DNA from: a virus
Virus record (IMG/VR): IMGVR_UViG_3300030419_002074
Location: 1-61,789 of that record
Strand: one strand, 5' to 3'
DNA length: 61,789 nucleotides
Part shown: positions 5,558 to 13,490 of the stretch, piece after piece
How the letters are laid out: each line of letters starts with the position of its first letter
How positions within the stretch are numbered: position 1 is the first letter of the stretch
Notes under the pieces: generated by a model
The model's database searches: none
Seen by the model: the letters and a program-made list of their open reading frames with translations, nothing else
What the model was told of the DNA's origin: nothing
Translations under genes and position numbers: made by a program

Positions 5558-6460
5558 ATGAAATACAATGTTGGAATCATCGGTAGAGGGTTTGTTGGTA
5601 ACGCTATACTGTCTCATCTAAATAACCAAGATTGCATTCGAGTTCTTTCTTATGACATAAAGGACAACATGACCATTGATGACGCTTACAGGGCTATTGT
5701 TAAGCGGTGTGAGTTTATCTACCTGTGCCTACCTACACCGTCAGATAAAGATGGAAAATGCTTTACAGATGGCCTTGACAATGCGTTAGCTGTACTTAGT
5801 CATCACGCATCAAACGAAAATAAATTTCCGATAGTATTTATTAAGTCTACTATGGTTCCCCAGACTACATGCAAGTTTCAGGAAAAATATAAGAACCTGA
5901 TATTAGTTTGTAACCCTGAGTTTTTAACAGAACGATCCGCCGAGCATGATGTATCCGTAACTACAAAACATCTAATAGGTATGCCGACTAAACAACGAGA
6001 GTTCATTGGGCTTGTAAGGGACTACCATGAAGCGGCTTGGCCTAATTCGGAGTGTGTATTCACTACTCCCGTTCATGCCGAGCTTATTAAATATACAACA
6101 AATACATTCTTCGCAACGAAAGTAATCTTTGCAAACCTCATGTTTGAATTATGTGCCAAGCTAGACATTGAATATAGTGACTTCATAGAGTCAGCATTAA
6201 AAGCTGACCCAAGACTAGGGGAGCTACATTGGGAAGTTCCCGGCCATGATGGTAAATTTGGATTTGGCGGCAAGTGTTTTCCAAAAGATTTACGAGGAAT
6301 GATTAGTTTATTAAACGAGAAAGAGATAGACGCTTCTCTACTTAAAGTTGTACAATCAAGTAACCTAAATATAAGAAAAGAGGAAGATCAATGTCAACAA
6401 GATTCGATAACAGAAGTGTGTCAACTTTTAAGAAAGACATTCACTTTGCCACAAAACTAG
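5558..6460 (+). CDS. UDP-glucose/GDP-mannose dehydrogenase-like protein, minimal form
   Basis: NAD-binding Rossmann motif GIIGRGFVGNA at residues 6-16, the middle-domain signature GFGGKCFPKDL with catalytic Cys240 and Lys243, and YTTNTFFATKVIFANLM of the dimer helix. Family members oxidise the C6 hydroxyl of a nucleotide sugar to a uronic acid in two NAD-dependent steps. At 300 residues it lacks the C-terminal UDP-binding domain of the usual ~430-residue enzymes. I chose ATG 5558, which is directly before the Rossmann strand and after a stop; a longer upstream frame is not needed. Its last 70 bases overlap the next gene. It probably supplies precursors for the glycosyltransferases elsewhere in the window. 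Confidence 0.85.
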   Translation: MKYNVGIIGRGFVGNAILSHLNNQDCIRVLSYDIKDNMTIDDAYRAIVKRCEFIYLCLPTPSDKDGKCFTDGLDNALAVLSHHASNENKFPIVFIKSTMVPQTTCKFQEKYKNLILVCNPEFLTERSAEHDVSVTTKHLIGMPTKQREFIGLVRDYHEAAWPNSECVFTTPVHAELIKYTTNTFFATKVIFANLMFELCAKLDIEYSDFIESALKADPRLGELHWEVPGHDGKFGFGGKCFPKDLRGMISLLNEKEIDASLLKVVQSSNLNIRKEEDQCQQDSITEVCQLLRKTFTLPQN

Positions 6461-7005
6461 AAAAGTATTTCTTTACTGAGTGGCTGGATAAAGTTGAGTC
6501 TGGAGCGTGCGGTCTGCATGTCTCAGAATGGAGCGACAATGGCTGCGGCAATGATGGAGAGTTTATTGCTAAGGGCAATACCGCTGGTGCTGACTATAAA
6601 ATATCTGGATCAATAAGAGGTGAAGGATTAGACGCAAAACTAACAGACGAGCCTTTAGAAATTAAATGGGTTCCTACTGCGGGTAAGTTTACATTAAAAG
6701 AAAATGATCTCAAGGCTTATGTAAGCGAGCAGGCCAGCATCCTGTTTATTTATAACTCAGTAAGATGCGGAACGAACCTTAGAAAGCCAAAGGATTATGA
6801 CTTTGATCGCCATATTAAATTAGTGGAGTCCAAGAGTCAGCAAATTAAGTGGGGAATCATGTGGTCTCCCAGAGTTAAAGAGCTTTACAACAGCACCAAG
6901 AAAGCTGCGGGTTTCAAGCCAATAAGTTATATGGGTGGCAAGTATGGCGTTGTTCTTAAGCAGCAAGACTTCAGTAAATGGTTTGTATCTTACGATTGGG
7001 AATAA
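6391..7005 (+). CDS. Hypothetical protein, possible PD-(D/E)XK nuclease fold (204 aa)
   Basis: No family recognised with certainty. The sequence GADYKISG (around residue 66), then LEIKW about 25 residues later, resembles the Asp ... Glu-x-Lys core of PD-(D/E)XK enzymes, and the following TLKENDLKAYVSEQASILFIYN resembles the next helix-strand unit. This is a weak similarity read by eye. ATG 6391 has GAGGAAG ahead and overlaps the dehydrogenase gene by 70 bases. The stop is directly followed by the GMP reductase start. Confidence 0.5.
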   Translation: MSTRFDNRSVSTFKKDIHFATKLEKYFFTEWLDKVESGACGLHVSEWSDNGCGNDGEFIAKGNTAGADYKISGSIRGEGLDAKLTDEPLEIKWVPTAGKFTLKENDLKAYVSEQASILFIYNSVRCGTNLRKPKDYDFDRHIKLVESKSQQIKWGIMWSPRVKELYNSTKKAAGFKPISYMGGKYGVVLKQQDFSKWFVSYDWE

Positions 7006-8064
7006 ATGAAAATAGTAGAAGAAACAAAATTAGATTTTGATGACATACTTTTAGTTCCTGCACGATCTCCTGCCGCCAGCAGGAAGGAAGTAGAATTAAA
7101 AAGAAACTTCAAATTTTTTCACTCACCGAAAGAGTGGCGTGGACTCCCCATCATGGCGGCCAACATGGACACTACCGGAACTTTCAATATGGGTTCCGCT
7201 TTGGCAAAACATGAGGCCGTAACATGCTTACATAAATTCAATGATCCCGACAGGGTTGTGGACTATTTTAAGTACTACAACATAGAGCCTAGTGTGTGGG
7301 TTTCTGTAGGTATGAATAAGGACGACTTGAATAAACTACATACTATCAAAAACGGAATTCACTCTGAACCAAATATTTGTATTGATATTGCCAACGGCTA
7401 CACTGAGAAATTTGTAGAATGGTGTTCCGTTGTTAGGTCGCACTTTCCAGAGTCAATCATCATGGCAGGAAATGTCTGTACACCTGAGATGGTTCAAGAG
7501 TTAGTTCTTCATGGCGGCGTAGATATAGTTAAAATAGGAATCGGGCCGGGGTCTGCCTGTACCACCAGACTTAAGACCGGAGTAGGATACCCTCAACTTT
7601 CAGCAATTATCGAATGTAGCCACGCTGCTCATGGATTAAAAAGTGGTGATGGAAAGATGGGTCTTATCTGTGCTGACGGGGGATGTAGAATACCGGCAGA
7701 TATTTGTAAGGCTTTTGCGGCAAACGCTGACTTTGTTATGCTTGGAGGAATGTTGGCTGGTACAGATGAATGTGAGGGAGAATGGGAATACTCTACTGAT
7801 GAAAAGAAAACAGCCCTTAAGTTTTATGGTATGTCTTCAAAGAAGGCACAAGATAAACATAATGGAGGTATGAACGGTTATGCTACTAGCGAGGGTAGAA
7901 TTAAAATTACTCCATACAGAGGGTCAGCGGATTCTGTTATAAGCGACATCAAAGGAGGTTTGCGTAGCTGTTGTGCATATATTGGTGCTACTCGGCTTAA
8001 GGATCTACCTAAATGTGCAAAAGCTATCAAAGTTAATAGAACTCATTTTGACAAAACGCTGTAA
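7006..8064 (+). CDS. guaC: GMP reductase (IMPDH/GMPR family)
   Basis: A TIM-barrel enzyme of 352 residues. LDFDDILLVPARSPAASRKEVEL at the start, MAANMDTTGTF (52-60), the catalytic loop GPGSACTTR with Cys185, ADGGCRIPADICKA and LGGMLAGTDE define the IMPDH/GMPR superfamily. The absence of CBS domains, the length and AANMDTTGTF fit GMP reductase better than IMP dehydrogenase. It converts GMP to IMP with NADPH and ammonia release, recycling host guanine nucleotides. Unusual in phages; fits the nucleotide-supply theme with NrdAB, ThyX and MazG. Start is ATG 7006, right after the preceding stop. Confidence 0.88.
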   Translation: MKIVEETKLDFDDILLVPARSPAASRKEVELKRNFKFFHSPKEWRGLPIMAANMDTTGTFNMGSALAKHEAVTCLHKFNDPDRVVDYFKYYNIEPSVWVSVGMNKDDLNKLHTIKNGIHSEPNICIDIANGYTEKFVEWCSVVRSHFPESIIMAGNVCTPEMVQELVLHGGVDIVKIGIGPGSACTTRLKTGVGYPQLSAIIECSHAAHGLKSGDGKMGLICADGGCRIPADICKAFAANADFVMLGGMLAGTDECEGEWEYSTDEKKTALKFYGMSSKKAQDKHNGGMNGYATSEGRIKITPYRGSADSVISDIKGGLRSCCAYIGATRLKDLPKCAKAIKVNRTHFDKTL

Positions 8065-8071
8065 AATATGC

Positions 8072-8080
8072 GTATATAAT
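8072..8080 (+). promoter_or_regulatory. Candidate -10-only promoter GTATATAAT
   Basis: GCGTATATAATATTGA at 8071-8086 matches the element found at 29384 and 36976. The TTGACA at 8048 is 21 bases away from TATAAT, too far for a standard sigma70 pair. Could be a phage-specific promoter. Confidence 0.4.
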
Positions 8081-8117
8081 ATTGATAAACACTACCCGTA
8101 TTTTTAGGGTAAGAAAA

Positions 8118-8402
8118 ATGGAGAAATCACACGTTTTAACAGCACTTAAATCTATATTCAACGATCCTCTTGAAGATGAATCCGCATGGAAAACTTACGC
8201 TAATTTTCTAGAACTTTTTATGCAGGAACATGAAGAAACCACAGATTATCTATGTAGGATAGTCGAGTTCAACAGAAGTCAAAGGCTAATGTTTAGAACT
8301 AGGTTTGCCGAGAGAGGATTTGAGTTGACTCCAAATCAGATGAACCAGTATATATTTTTATTAATGTTAGCCCTGAGTACATACAGCGAGCTATCTAGTT
8401 AA
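8118..8402 (+). CDS. Hypothetical helical protein (94 aa)
   Basis: I chose ATG 8118 over an upstream TTG because it follows AGGGTAAG. All-helical, acidic; segments ALKSIFNDPLEDESAWKTYA and FAERGFELTPNQMNQYI are visible. No family recognised. Confidence 0.6.
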   Translation: MEKSHVLTALKSIFNDPLEDESAWKTYANFLELFMQEHEETTDYLCRIVEFNRSQRLMFRTRFAERGFELTPNQMNQYIFLLMLALSTYSELSS

Positions 8403-8422
8403 TTTTTTTTAGGAGATTTAGG

Positions 8423-8644
8423 ATGGAGAACGAATTTTCGGATCATGCGTTAGAGTCATTGAGATTGCGTGCGGAAACAGATAGGGCGGAAGCACTTACT
8501 AGTTTGAAGATTTTGTTAGATTACCCCGCTGGTATTGGCGACCATAGTACGGAAGATTTGAATAACAACTTAAATGAAGCTCTTTCAAAACTTGCAGATG
8601 CCGATGACAGGATAGAAACACTGAAAAAATATTTTTATGTATGA
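8423..8644 (+). CDS. Small hypothetical protein (73 aa)
   Basis: ATG 8423 after a strong AGGAG. Helical and acidic, with an Asn-rich middle (EDLNNNLNEALSKLADADDRIETL). Ends overlapping the nuclease gene by 8 bases. Function unknown. Confidence 0.6.
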   Translation: MENEFSDHALESLRLRAETDRAEALTSLKILLDYPAGIGDHSTEDLNNNLNEALSKLADADDRIETLKKYFYV

Positions 8645-8963
8645 GTATAAGGCTATAGTTGATCGAGTTGTTGATGGTGATACAGTAGATTTTATTGTAG
8701 ATCTAGGCTTCAGCGTTAAAATAAAGATACGTGGTAGACTTTCTGGTGTAGATACCCCAGAGAGGGGTCATGAAGACTGGGCTAAAGCTACCTCCGTCTG
8801 TAAGGATTTACTACAAAAGGTAGGTACTACTGACGAAATAACTGGTGACACTTCTCTTGTAATAAAAACTGGCAAGACCGGAAAATACGGTCGCTGGATT
8901 GTTGAGATACAGGGAGTTACAGACGAACTCGCTAAAATCTGGCCTTATAAGACAAGAGGATAA
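8637..8963 (+). CDS. Staphylococcal-nuclease-like (SNase/thermonuclease) protein
   Basis: OB-fold nuclease pattern: VVDGDTVDFIVDLGF (residues 11-25) with the metal-binding Asp, RLSGVDTPE (34-42) with catalytic Arg34 and the downstream Asp, Glu in the next loop, and GKYGRW (81-86) with the second Arg. These are the SNase active-site elements, so it is probably an active calcium-dependent endonuclease. It is shorter than secreted thermonucleases (108 residues) and has no signal peptide, so it acts in the cell, possibly in host DNA breakdown. It overlaps the previous gene and is 2 bases from the serine-rich gene. Confidence 0.85.
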   Translation: MYEYKAIVDRVVDGDTVDFIVDLGFSVKIKIRGRLSGVDTPERGHEDWAKATSVCKDLLQKVGTTDEITGDTSLVIKTGKTGKYGRWIVEIQGVTDELAKIWPYKTRG

Positions 8964-8965
8964 CG

Positions 8966-9997
8966 ATGGGAAGACCTTGCATATGCTGTAAAGAGGAGCC
9001 ATCATCTTCAGATTCCTCAAGCCGATCCAGTGAACCTTCTGAATCGGTTTCTGCTTCCGAGTCCATTAGTAGTGAATCTGTTTCTAGTAGTAGCGAGTCT
9101 GCTTCTAGTAGTCGTTCTTCTAGTAAATCTGGTTCTTCTAGTGAATCTGCTTCTTCTAGTAGTGAATCTGTTTCTAGTAGTGCTTCTGCCTCTAGTAGTA
9201 GCCCATCGGAATCTGCTTCTAGTAGTGAATCTGTTTCCAGCAGCGAATCCGCTTCTAGTAGTGAATCTGTTTCCAGCAGCGAATCCGCTTCTAGTTCAGA
9301 ATCGGTTAGCGTATCAGGAAGCGTTAGCGTATCAGGAAGTACCGTATCAGGAAGTACCGGATCAGGCTCTTCGTTTAGTGCCTCGTTTTTCGCTTTTTCC
9401 GGATCTTCTTCTTCCGGAGCCTCTTCAGTAGACCCATCCTCAGACGTGTCTGTTTCCGCTTCCGTTAGTGTTGGATCTTCATCTACTGTGGTATTCAAAG
9501 ATTACTGTTGTCGTAGCACAGGCATTGAAGGTGCGGCCTGTGATTGGTCAAACGACTGGGAAGGAGGTCATGGATGTGTAACATTTGAAGGCGTGCTTGG
9601 GGGTAAATACGGATGTGAAACAGTAGTTTGCGGATACGTTGATGAACATACTTCCTGTACTGCAATTTTAAATTGTAGAACTTTAACACAAGAGGCGTGT
9701 AATAGGGAGTGCGATGCGGGCTGTGAGGGCATACCAACCGGCTTTTGTCTTCCCTGTCAGGAAGGTGGAGTCACTGTATGTTACGAGGTTGAAGAAGTAC
9801 TACCTACAGATTGTCGGGAAAACTGCAACTGTGAGGATACTGAAGGGTGTACATACGATTACGATGAAGGTACAGACAGCTATATTTTAGCATTTTCAAC
9901 ATGTCCAGACGGTTGCGATTGTGAAGGTCAGCTACCCAGCCCCTTTCCCCCCGGCGGTGGGCCAGCTAGAATTACTGGAAATTGTCTGGACGAATAA
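8966..9997 (+). CDS. Serine-rich repeat protein with Cys-rich C-terminal domain
   Basis: A 343-residue protein in three parts. The N terminus MGRPCICCKEEP has a CxCC cluster. Residues about 13-175 are almost only Ser with Glu, Ala and Val (SESVSSSESAS repeats, then VSVSGS repeats). The C-terminal ~165 residues contain more than 20 Cys in CxC and CxxC spacings (CNCEDTEGC, CDAGCEG, CPDGCDCEG), suggesting disulfide knots or metal binding. No signal peptide or membrane helix. Likely an extracellular or virion fibre-like protein; the Ser tract is a natural target for O-glycosylation by the adjacent glycosyltransferase. Ser tract length is maintained by DNA repeats. Function is inference. Confidence 0.7.
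   Translation: MGRPCICCKEEPSSSDSSSRSSEPSESVSASESISSESVSSSSESASSSRSSSKSGSSSESASSSSESVSSSASASSSSPSESASSSESVSSSESASSSESVSSSESASSSESVSVSGSVSVSGSTVSGSTGSGSSFSASFFAFSGSSSSGASSVDPSSDVSVSASVSVGSSSTVVFKDYCCRSTGIEGAACDWSNDWEGGHGCVTFEGVLGGKYGCETVVCGYVDEHTSCTAILNCRTLTQEACNRECDAGCEGIPTGFCLPCQEGGVTVCYEVEEVLPTDCRENCNCEDTEGCTYDYDEGTDSYILAFSTCPDGCDCEGQLPSPFPPGGGPARITGNCLDE
9218..9289 (+). repeat. Perfect 36-bp tandem duplication inside the serine tract
   Basis: Two identical 36-base units at 9218-9253 and 9254-9289 encode SSSESVSSSESA. They are embedded in a wider field of imperfect TCTAGTAGTGAATCT-like repeats from about 9065, and 18-base GTTAGCGTATCAGGAAGC-type repeats follow at 9305-9360. Repeats of this kind change copy number by slippage. 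Confidence 0.9.
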
Positions 9998-10014
9998 TAC
10001 AGATAGGATAAGAT

Positions 10015-11379
10015 ATGAACATTATAGGCAACCCTAAAGCAAGTTGGAGCGACATAGATTGTCCATTTCTGGGCGATGACAAAAAATGTGAAGTCGCAAC
10101 GAGGATGGTCGGTGAAGATATAATAATAGACCATCCGTATCATTGTTCCGCTTGTACGGCTTCTAAAAACGCTAGATCAGAAGCGTGTCACTCGCTGAAT
10201 ATGTATATTGACCTAAAGGTCGGAAAAGAAAAATTAGAAAAAGCACAGCAAAAATTTAAAGTTCGTGAGAGACAGCTAGGTGAAGGTGTTGGCACTGAGG
10301 TTCATAGAATGATACCAGCTTGGCTAGAAAAGCCCGGATGTAAGTGCAAAGATATGGCTAGAAAGATGAATGTATGGGGCACTTCTGGTTGTGAAGTAAA
10401 CAGAGTGCAGATAACAAATCACTTACTTAGAAAGGCTAATGAGGTTGGATTTTTTAGCTGGGTTCCAGAAGCGGCTACGAAGATGGTAATAAATAGGATG
10501 TTAACATCAGCCATTAATAAGGTCAAAGCAAAGGAACAAAACAATCCAAATAAGTGGTACTGTGCGGTAACAACAGCACCAAGAAAAATTCCCACGCTAG
10601 ATACATGTTTAGAATCTCTTCAAATAGCGGGATGGGAGCCGTTTATATTTGCTGAACCTGATTCCGAGCGACCAAAATCCGATTTTGATGAGTTCTATCT
10701 TCCTCATGCAGAAAGAAAGGGTGTGTGGCATAACTGGCTTCACAGCTTAAGATACGGTATAGAAAATACAGATGCCAATATATTTCTGACAGTACAAGAT
10801 GATTCATTGTTTCATCCTGATTCAAAGGCGTTCGCAGAAAAGATTCTGTGGCCTTCTCAGGATGTTGGATTCATATCTTTATATACGCCAAAACACTACA
10901 GTATAAAACCTAAGTTCAAAACAAAAACTAGACCAAAGGGTGTTAATAGAATACATACTAAGTCTCTGTGGGGTGCTTGCGGCTTGGTGTGGCCTAGATC
11001 GGTGGTGGAGGCTATGCTTGAACATCCTTTTATTGCTCACAACCAATGGTACGGTGCTAAATTAAAGACCGCATCCGCTTGGGAGAAAATGATAGAAAAA
11101 AGAAAAAAAGAACCTTGGAGAATACAAAATAGTGATACAGCGATAGGTAAATTAATGGGGAGAATGAAAAGGACTATGTGGTTCTGCGATCCCTCTCCTG
11201 TTCAACATATTTCACTGACCTCAGCAACTGGTCATGGCGGCAATAAGGGAAGAAGAAACTGCGGAAGATGTGCGAGTTGGGACGAGAGCTTATTTGATCA
11301 AATACCAATAAGCGATCAAGGTAGAGAGTTTGATAAATTCTTTAATCACGATGATATTATTATTGACATTCCAGAATAA
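10015..11379 (+). CDS. Glycosyltransferase-like protein with N-terminal Cys-rich domain
   Basis: A 454-residue protein. Residues 1-130 hold Cys clusters: C16, C25, C44, C47, C58 and the block GCKCKDMARKMNVWGTSGC (residues 108-126), a Cys/Trp-Gly motif I recall from phage and planctomycete proteins. From residue 180, WYCAVTTAPRKIPTLDTCLESL starts a GT-A-like domain, with VQDDS (260-264) as the DxD-like metal site. A terminal GHGG...CGRCAS adds more Cys. Probable nucleotide-sugar glycosyltransferase. Its gene follows the Ser-rich protein by 17 bases, so that protein is a plausible acceptor (inference). Confidence 0.7.
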   Translation: MNIIGNPKASWSDIDCPFLGDDKKCEVATRMVGEDIIIDHPYHCSACTASKNARSEACHSLNMYIDLKVGKEKLEKAQQKFKVRERQLGEGVGTEVHRMIPAWLEKPGCKCKDMARKMNVWGTSGCEVNRVQITNHLLRKANEVGFFSWVPEAATKMVINRMLTSAINKVKAKEQNNPNKWYCAVTTAPRKIPTLDTCLESLQIAGWEPFIFAEPDSERPKSDFDEFYLPHAERKGVWHNWLHSLRYGIENTDANIFLTVQDDSLFHPDSKAFAEKILWPSQDVGFISLYTPKHYSIKPKFKTKTRPKGVNRIHTKSLWGACGLVWPRSVVEAMLEHPFIAHNQWYGAKLKTASAWEKMIEKRKKEPWRIQNSDTAIGKLMGRMKRTMWFCDPSPVQHISLTSATGHGGNKGRRNCGRCASWDESLFDQIPISDQGREFDKFFNHDDIIIDIPE

Positions 11380-11390
11380 TAGAATATAAT

Positions 11391-11588
11391 ATGGATTGCA
11401 ACTGTTGTCAGTGCAAAAAAGAAATGACCTTCAAGGAATCTTATCTTTGCAGAATATGCAATGAAAGATACTGTGATAAGTGTTCTTTAGATCATTTTGG
11501 TCTATATGAAGATGGTGACGAGGTAAAGTATAGAAACATTTTTGTGACTATGTTATGGTTAATCAGAAAAAGGATCTTTGGTAAATGA
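11391..11588 (+). CDS. Small Cys-rich zinc-finger-like protein (65 aa)
   Basis: CNCCQCKKEM, then CRICNERYCDKCSLDHF: pairs of CxxC typical of a treble-clef or RING-like zinc site in the first 40 residues, then a hydrophobic-basic tail (IFVTMLWLIRKRIFGK) that could sit on the membrane. No known family. Stop overlaps the start of the nucleotidyltransferase gene. Confidence 0.6.
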   Translation: MDCNCCQCKKEMTFKESYLCRICNERYCDKCSLDHFGLYEDGDEVKYRNIFVTMLWLIRKRIFGK

Positions 11589-12025
11589 GAGTGGGAATTA
11601 TATCAGGATATTTTAATCCAATACATACTGGGCATTTAGACTACATTGAAGGAGCTAGAAAGAAGTGCGATCTACTATATGTAATTGTCAACAATGACTA
11701 TCAAGTAGAACTAAAGGGGTCTGCCAAATTCATGTCAGAAGAATCAAGAGTTAGAATTGTCAGAGCCTTAGAATCTGTAGATCGTGCTATCGTCTCAGTG
11801 GACGACGATCCCACTGTAGTTAAATCAATAGCTAAAATATACAGTGAAAATAGAGACGACCCTTTTATTGATGGTTTTTATTTTATGAATGGTGGAGACA
11901 GGGGTGGTAACAACACTCCTGAAGCAAATTTTTGTGAGCTAAACAAGATAGAATTAATCTATAATGTTGGTGGAGAAAAAACAGAGTCTTCTAGTAATCT
12001 AATAGAGAGCGTTAAACAGATATAA
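11585..12025 (+). CDS. Cytidylyltransferase-family nucleotidyltransferase
   Basis: 146 residues with the hallmark SGYFNPIHTGHLDYI (HxGH at 14-17) near the N terminus, an Arg/Ser-rich middle and ESSSNLI near the end in place of the family ISSTxIR. Members activate sugar-phosphates, phosphocholine, glycerol-3-phosphate or pantetheine with CTP or ATP. Next to a phosphomannomutase, a sugar-phosphate nucleotidylyltransferase role (as in RfaE/HldE C-terminal domains) is the most likely, but the substrate cannot be read from the sequence. Confidence 0.8.
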   Translation: MRVGIISGYFNPIHTGHLDYIEGARKKCDLLYVIVNNDYQVELKGSAKFMSEESRVRIVRALESVDRAIVSVDDDPTVVKSIAKIYSENRDDPFIDGFYFMNGGDRGGNNTPEANFCELNKIELIYNVGGEKTESSSNLIESVKQI

Positions 12026-12026
12026 A

Positions 12027-12728
12027 TTGACACAATATTTATTTGATGTGGATGGGACATTAACAAATGCTAGAGAGTCCATCTCGAAGGAAATGGATTC
12101 ATTCTTTGGCGAGTGGGTTGTGTCTAAACAAAGAAATGGTGACGAAGTATTTTTAGTAACTGGATCAGATAGAGAAAAGACTATTGATCAAATAGGTAAG
12201 CCGTTATACAGGCTTATGAATGGTGTTTATCAAAATTGCGGAAATCAATTCTTCCATAGAAATTCTTTAATATATGAATCTAAGTGGATGATCTCAGCAC
12301 ACCTGAGACTTGATCTTCTTATACTAGCAGAGAAAAGTCCTTGGTTTGGAAAAGCAAAAGAAAATATAGAAGAACGTATAGGAATGGCTAACTTTTCTAC
12401 AATAGGCAGAACGGCAACCAAGCAACAAAGAAGTGCCTACTCCTTATGGGATGAGGCTGTGGGAGAACGGCAGAAAAACGCTCAATGGCTTTCTTTAAGA
12501 TACCCAAAGCTCCAGTTTGATGTCGGGGGAGAAATAAGTACTGACATTTATCCAAAAGGAAAAGACAAAAGTCAAGTACTAAAATTTATGAATCACGATA
12601 CTATCTTCTTTGGAGACAAGTGTAACGAAGGTGAAAACGACTATTCGATAGCACAAAAGTCGGATAAGTTTCACCATGTACACGGCTGGAAGAATACAAT
12701 GTTTATTATAAAGAGTTATTATGGCTAG
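12027..12728 (+). CDS. Phosphomannomutase, eukaryotic-type (HAD superfamily)
   Basis: HAD motif I FDVDGTLT at residues 6-13, and the PMM-specific C-terminal blocks GGEISTDIYPKGKDKSQVL and FFGDKCNEGENDY (about 194-206). This is the PMM1/PMM2 (Sec53) type, which converts mannose-6-phosphate to mannose-1-phosphate for GDP-mannose. Length 233 fits the family (~245). The TTG at 12027 is taken as the start because the first Asp motif lies only six residues in and no ATG precedes it. It forms an operon with the nucleotidyltransferase upstream and suggests a mannose-based glycan. Confidence 0.85.
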   Translation: MTQYLFDVDGTLTNARESISKEMDSFFGEWVVSKQRNGDEVFLVTGSDREKTIDQIGKPLYRLMNGVYQNCGNQFFHRNSLIYESKWMISAHLRLDLLILAEKSPWFGKAKENIEERIGMANFSTIGRTATKQQRSAYSLWDEAVGERQKNAQWLSLRYPKLQFDVGGEISTDIYPKGKDKSQVLKFMNHDTIFFGDKCNEGENDYSIAQKSDKFHHVHGWKNTMFIIKSYYG

Positions 12729-12888
12729 TTTTTGTTATGAATGTACTGAAGAACTTTTCGGTGAAGAACATGCGGACAGTAATGAGTTTGCGGGAATTGT
12801 CAGACCAGATGAAAAATATTTTTGTCTGTGTGAAGGGTGCGGTTGGATAACCGTAGATAAAGACGGTAAAAGAATAGAAGAGGAGTAG
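12721..12888 (+). CDS. Small zinc-ribbon-like protein (55 aa)
   Basis: ATG 12721 overlaps the PMM stop. CYEC near the N terminus and CLCEGCGW near residue 35 could form a zinc ribbon. Very acidic otherwise. Ends directly before the dCMP deaminase ribosome-binding site. Function unknown. Confidence 0.6.
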   Translation: MASFCYECTEELFGEEHADSNEFAGIVRPDEKYFCLCEGCGWITVDKDGKRIEEE

Positions 12889-12890
12889 CC

Positions 12891-13436
12891 ATGTTTAAGC
12901 ATGTTAAAGTAATAGTAGCCCCAACGGATTGGGACTGTATTTTCATGCAAGAGGCAACACTTTGGTCTAGAAGAAGTCATGATTCACAAACGCAATGCGG
13001 ATGTGTAATTGTTAAAGATAAAACAGTGATATCAACTGGCTATAATGGCTTTATAAGAGGTATAGATGACTCAGATCTTCCTAAAACCAGACCAGAAAAA
13101 TACCCCTTCATGATCCATGCGGAAGCTAATGCAATATATAACTCTGTAAGAATTGGGAGATCCACATTAGGTGCGTCAGTATATATAACCGCACCTCCAT
13201 GTATAAATTGCCTACAGATGCTCTATCAGTGTGGAATTAAAGAGGTTATTTTTTCTGATGTTTCTAATCCTAAGATGTGCATTTACAACGATGACTACGC
13301 TACAATACTAAAGAAGATGGGGGACAAAATTGATATCAAATATCTTCCCGTTTCAAACGTAGACAATAAAAACATATCTGAAACTTTTGAGATTTTTACA
13401 AAAAAAAATAAAGAACGTGTTGACAAACGACGATAG
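12891..13436 (+). CDS. dCMP/cytidine deaminase family protein
   Basis: Zinc-dependent deaminase signature: H76-A-E78 (HAEANAIYNSVRIGR) and PPC104-INC107. N-terminal ATLWSRRSHDSQTQCGCVIV and GYNGFIRG are typical of dCMP deaminases (T4 Cd, ComEB), which convert dCMP to dUMP for dTMP synthesis. Fits the phage ThyX and dNMP kinase. About 40 extra C-terminal residues are Lys/Asn-rich and unmatched. GAGGAG precedes ATG 12891. Confidence 0.88.
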   Translation: MFKHVKVIVAPTDWDCIFMQEATLWSRRSHDSQTQCGCVIVKDKTVISTGYNGFIRGIDDSDLPKTRPEKYPFMIHAEANAIYNSVRIGRSTLGASVYITAPPCINCLQMLYQCGIKEVIFSDVSNPKMCIYNDDYATILKKMGDKIDIKYLPVSNVDNKNISETFEIFTKKNKERVDKRR

Positions 13437-13448
13437 ACAGTGTATAAT
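13420..13448 (+). promoter_or_regulatory. Sigma70-type promoter with conserved spacer
   Basis: TTGACA 13420-13425 and TATAAT 13443-13448, 17-base spacer AACGACGATAGACAGTG. The start region GTGGTAACGAGCAACC resembles the start region of the promoter at 1091. It lies at the end of the deaminase gene and drives the zinc-ribbon, small protein and SSB genes. Confidence 0.82.
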
Positions 13449-13490
13449 AGTGGTAACGAGCAACCGACCAACCAAGCGAGGAGAATGAAG

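Noticed and set aside
8048-8080. TTGACA at 8048 with TATAAT at 8075 as an ordinary sigma70 promoter
   Set aside because: The spacer is 21 bases, too long. I list the -10-like element separately as a possible phage promoter.
9065-9360. Short direct repeats that could be read as CRISPR repeats
   Set aside because: Units are adjacent without unique spacers and stay in frame in a Ser-rich gene, so they are coding tandem repeats. No cas genes are present; the RecB/Cas4-like gene alone is a phage nuclease.
8932-9498. Long minus-strand open frame rich in Leu, Glu and Asp
   Set aside because: It is the reverse-strand shadow of the serine repeat; low-complexity composition with no promoter or ribosome-binding site on that strand. 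All convincing genes are on the + strand.
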